Of a stretch of 5,004 bases of DNA, positions 4,659 through 5,004 are shown one piece after another; within the stretch, counting starts at the first letter, position 1; every line of letters starts with the position of its first letter. The DNA is taken from NCBI GenBank assembly GCA_964459635.1, contig CAYWMQ010000051.1, positions 1 through 5,004 on the forward strand, in the 5' to 3' direction. The position numbers and the translations under genes are program-made. The notes under the pieces were generated by a model that worked only from the letters and a program-made list of their open reading frames with translations, did no database searches and was not told the DNA's origin. Source of the DNA: CAYWMQ01 sp964459635. GTDB taxonomy: Bacteria; Patescibacteriota; Minisyncoccia; Phycocordibacterales; UBA12088.

Positions 4659-4682
4659 AACTCTAAACTAACAACTCCAAAC
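4655..4682 (-). repeat. Heptamer array D, after the ybeY stop codon
   Basis: Four tandem 7-bp units read on the minus strand as GTTTGGA, GTTGTTA, GTTTAGA and GTTTTGA. The array starts 12 bp past the ybeY TGA. Its first 11 bases, AGTTTGGAGTT, are identical to the start of array B after ftsZ. It faces array C across the ybeY-ftsA gap. Confidence 0.8.
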
Positions 4683-4694
4683 TCTGGGGGGCTA

Positions 4695-5004
4695 TCAGCG
4701 AATGTTGAAGCGGCGCACGAATGCGTCTTCCGCTTGTTCCATTGTACCCCCGTGGTGGTGCCCGGCCAAATGGAGGCACCCGTGGATAAATAAGAAAAGG
4801 GCGTGGCCCGCGGGTGAAAGCCCGAAACGCGTAGCTTCTCGGCGTACTTGGGCAAGGTTTATGTAGATCTCTCCCGCGCCGTCGTCCAGTGGGAACGAAA
4901 GCACGTTCGAGGGAGTGTCTTTGTGCTTATAGGTACGCGCAAGCGCACGTGCACGTGCATCCCCGATAAGTACGAGTGAGAGTTGGTATGTGTCGCCGAG
5001 AATC
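4695..5004 (-). CDS. ybeY: Endoribonuclease YbeY, 5' end outside window
   Basis: YbeY is a zinc-dependent endoribonuclease of the UPF0054 family, needed for 16S rRNA 3' end maturation and late 30S quality control. The frame stays open to the window edge, so only the C-terminal 102 residues are visible; the true start lies beyond 5004. The segment RTYKHKDTPSNVLSFP (visible residues 23-38) is the family's conserved block preceding the active site. HGCLHLAGHHH (74-84) is the metal motif HGxLHLxGYDH, with H74, H78 and H84 as zinc ligands. The usual Asp before the last ligand is His here, giving HHH, and the usual Arg after Tyr in YRxKD is Lys. TMEQAED follows as in the family. A GTG at 4902-4904 is an internal Val (NVLSFP), not the start. 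The gene ends in TGA at 4695-4697, close to array D. Confidence 0.93.
   Translation of the reverse strand, partial: ILGDTYQLSLVLIGDARARALARTYKHKDTPSNVLSFPLDDGAGEIYINLAQVRREATRFGLSPAGHALFLFIHGCLHLAGHHHGGTMEQAEDAFVRRFNIR

Noticed and set aside
4695..4904. A separate 69-aa gene starting at GTG 4902-4904
   Set aside because: The GTG is Val in the conserved NVLSFP block of YbeY and the frame continues upstream to the window edge with YbeY sequence.

Overview
The window reads as a compact bacterial chromosome segment in which every supported gene lies on the minus strand. In transcription order (right to left) the genes are ybeY (5' end beyond the window), ftsA, ftsZ, an AhpF/TrxB-type flavin disulfide reductase, a 61-residue orphan and a 143-residue orphan. 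ybeY directly before ftsA-ftsZ, a short FtsA (386 aa), small orphan genes and short gaps suggest a Patescibacteria/CPR genome, most likely of the Parcubacteria group. This placement is inference from layout and protein style; there is no rRNA or other marker to confirm it. TGA ends four of the six genes, so the TGA=Gly code of Gracilibacteria and Absconditabacteria is excluded.

Right part (3287-5004): YbeY, an endoribonuclease for 16S rRNA 3' end maturation, is followed by FtsA, the actin-like membrane anchor of the Z ring. The ftsA-ftsZ gap of 129 bp holds a probable terminator and an extended -10 promoter, so ftsZ probably has its own transcript. Middle (1819-3286): FtsZ is complete, with the GTP-binding signature, T7 loop, disordered linker and C-terminal FtsA-binding peptide. 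A 208-bp gap follows, with a hairpin, palindromes and repeats. Left part (1-1818): the reductase and the 61-aa gene probably share a transcript ending at a strong intrinsic terminator (584-612). The 143-aa gene then has its own near-consensus sigma-70 promoter, a strong Shine-Dalgarno and a terminator-like hairpin at the left edge.

The most unusual features are non-coding. First, degenerate 7-bp tandem repeats (consensus GTTTAGA) occur in four short arrays. They sit directly after the stop codons of ybeY and ftsZ and directly before the start codons of ftsA and the reductase, always facing each other as an inverted pair, and are absent from the other three gaps. Second, the promoter of the 143-aa gene is embedded in a 49-bp imperfect inverted repeat with 15-bp matching arms. 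Third, the two orphans have strong Shine-Dalgarno sites while ftsA, ftsZ and the reductase have none. No stretch over 300 bp lacks a gene. I see no tRNA, rRNA, CRISPR array, transposase or phage gene.
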